A stretch of DNA of 13,330 nt, taken from contig JAMCTV010000009.1 of assembly GCA_023381235.1 (NCBI GenBank), forward strand, positions 1 through 13,330, read 5' to 3'. The stretch's first letter is position 1. The number at the start of each line of letters is the position of its first letter. Origin of the DNA: Gammaproteobacteria bacterium (GTDB taxonomy: Bacteria; Pseudomonadota; Gammaproteobacteria; SURF-13). The notes under the pieces are model-generated. The model did not search any database. It saw nothing but the letters and a program-made list of their open reading frames with translations, and was not told the DNA's origin. Of this stretch, positions 12,837-13,330 are shown piece after piece. The position numbers were made by a program, and so were the translations under genes.

Positions 12837-13317
12837 ATCAAGGGGGCGATCATGAAGGCAGTGAAGATTCTTGGGGCAATTGGGGGCGCGGCCCTCCTGC
12901 TATTCCTATTCGTTGCTAATTTTTCGGCTGTAGAGTCCCGTTTTCAATGCCCCGGCGAAATTTCTTCTACGGATGGTTCGCGTCCCGTAACCGTCTATCT
13001 CAAACTTGAGGAATACAGATGGTGGGTGGGCTTATGGAGCGAGTCAGACGCAGCCATCCATGTAGAAATTCCCAATACCTACATCGACTATTTTGGAAAC
13101 GTAAAGAAAGTAGGCGATCAGTACCAAATATTTGACTCCGCGCAGAGAATCAAGGGGAACTTCTCCACGCTCAGCAAGGTGCTGGCAATAAATCTGCCCT
13201 TGAAGCTACAGACTGATTTCTTTGATGGCACTTGCAAGAAGAGTAATTGATGCCCAACAAGTCATTCCAGCGGACCGTCAAAAAGCTGCGCTTTTTGCCG
13301 TCCGCTGAATTCGCACG
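12831..13317 (+). mobile_element. Integron gene cassette 3 (487 bp)
   Basis: It begins TTGGGC and ends at the G of its attC, whose R'' box GCCCAAC (13252-13258) is complementary to that start. It holds one gene on the plus strand, 21 bp from the cassette edge. Confidence 0.9.
12852..13250 (+). CDS. Cassette-encoded membrane-anchored or secreted protein, unknown function
   Basis: 132 residues from ATG 12852, with AGGGGG five bases upstream. Residues 1-26 form a hydrophobic N-terminal segment (MKAVKILGAIGGAALLLFLF, then VANFSA), an export signal or a membrane anchor; cleavage near SAVES is possible but not strong. The remaining ~105 residues are rich in beta-type strands (PVTVYLKLEEYRWWVGLW, DAAIHVEIPNTYIDYFG, DQYQIFD) and suggest a small beta-sandwich or barrel domain. 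Cys33 (FQCPGE) and Cys128 (DGTCKK) near the two ends could form a disulfide. I recognise no family. Base use is closer to even than in the core genes, in line with a foreign cassette. The frame extends to the cassette edge by seven codons without a start signal. Confidence 0.82.
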   Translation: MKAVKILGAIGGAALLLFLFVANFSAVESRFQCPGEISSTDGSRPVTVYLKLEEYRWWVGLWSESDAAIHVEIPNTYIDYFGNVKKVGDQYQIFDSAQRIKGNFSTLSKVLAINLPLKLQTDFFDGTCKKSN

Positions 13318-13323
13318 TTAGGC
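13252..13323 (+). repeat. attC: attC site of cassette 3
   Basis: The boxes are R'' GCCCAAC (13252-13258) and R' GTTAGGC (13317-13323), the latter completed by cassette 4. The stem is CAGCGGAC...GTCCGCTG, continued by CAAAAAGC/GCTTTTTG around TGC, with a bulge. It is of another sequence type than attC 1 and 2. Confidence 0.9.
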
Positions 13324-13330
13324 AGCGCCA
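13318..13330 (+). mobile_element. Start of integron cassette 4 (cut by window end)
   Basis: Thirteen bases, TTAGGCAGCGCCA, follow the G of the third attC. They have the TTRRRY pattern of a cassette start, so the array goes on beyond the window. No gene content can be read. Confidence 0.7.

Larger units (their letters stand above)
10715..13330. mobile_element. Chromosomal integron: intI, attI and cassette array (continues past the window)
   Basis: The element consists of intI on the minus strand, an attI region, and divergent plus-strand cassettes, which is the usual integron layout. Three complete cassettes and the start of a fourth are present, each joint at a G^TTRRRY site. No transposase, resistance gene, sul1 or qac end is present, so it looks like a sedentary chromosomal integron and not a class 1 mobile integron. 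Its right end lies outside the window. Confidence 0.92.

Overview
The window looks like a chromosome segment of a GC-rich proteobacterium, most likely a gammaproteobacterium. The reason is the conserved origin-proximal block mnmG-rsmG-parA-parB followed by the F1Fo ATP synthase operon, here all on the minus strand. I saw no rRNA, no oriC and no diagnostic lineage gene, so a finer placement would be a guess.

Positions 1-3117 (minus strand) hold the 5' half of the ATP synthase operon: atpZ, atpI, atpB (a), atpE (c), atpF (b), atpH (delta) and the first 76 codons of atpA. A strong sigma70-type promoter lies at the head of the operon, inside the longest possible reading of atpZ. Positions 3252-5030 separate atp from par with three genes: a plus-strand EipA/DUF1134 envelope protein, the methionine-salvage phosphatase gene mtnC (convergent, overlapping it by 4 bp), and a nitroreductase-family gene that seems to have lost about 36 internal codons in frame. 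Positions 5042-9265 (minus strand) hold mnmG, rsmG, parA and parB. These are tightly packed, with an ATGA overlap between rsmG and parA. They probably read through into the nitroreductase gene and mtnC.

From 9378 on, the window is accessory DNA. First come small toxin-antitoxin genes: hicBA (plus), an MNT-type nucleotidyltransferase with no HEPN partner (minus), and a RelE/RHH-antitoxin pair (minus) with a palindromic operator. Then comes a chromosomal integron: an integrase gene intI with all tyrosine-recombinase catalytic residues (minus strand, 10715-11689), an attI region, and a divergent plus-strand array of three complete gene cassettes. Each cassette ends in an attC site. A fourth cassette begins at 13318 and is cut by the window end. 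In each cassette the first bases (TTRRRY) are complementary to the R'' box of its own attC, so the boundaries can be set to the base.

The three cassettes encode small proteins that all carry export signals: a lipoprotein, a secreted protein made of eleven GPGGPxY-type octapeptides with regularly spaced tyrosines and eight cysteines, and a membrane-anchored or secreted protein of unknown family. The octapeptide protein contains the GPGGX motif known from elastic spider silks and is the most unusual object here. Together the array looks like a store of envelope or extracellular functions next to the replication-origin-proximal housekeeping block.
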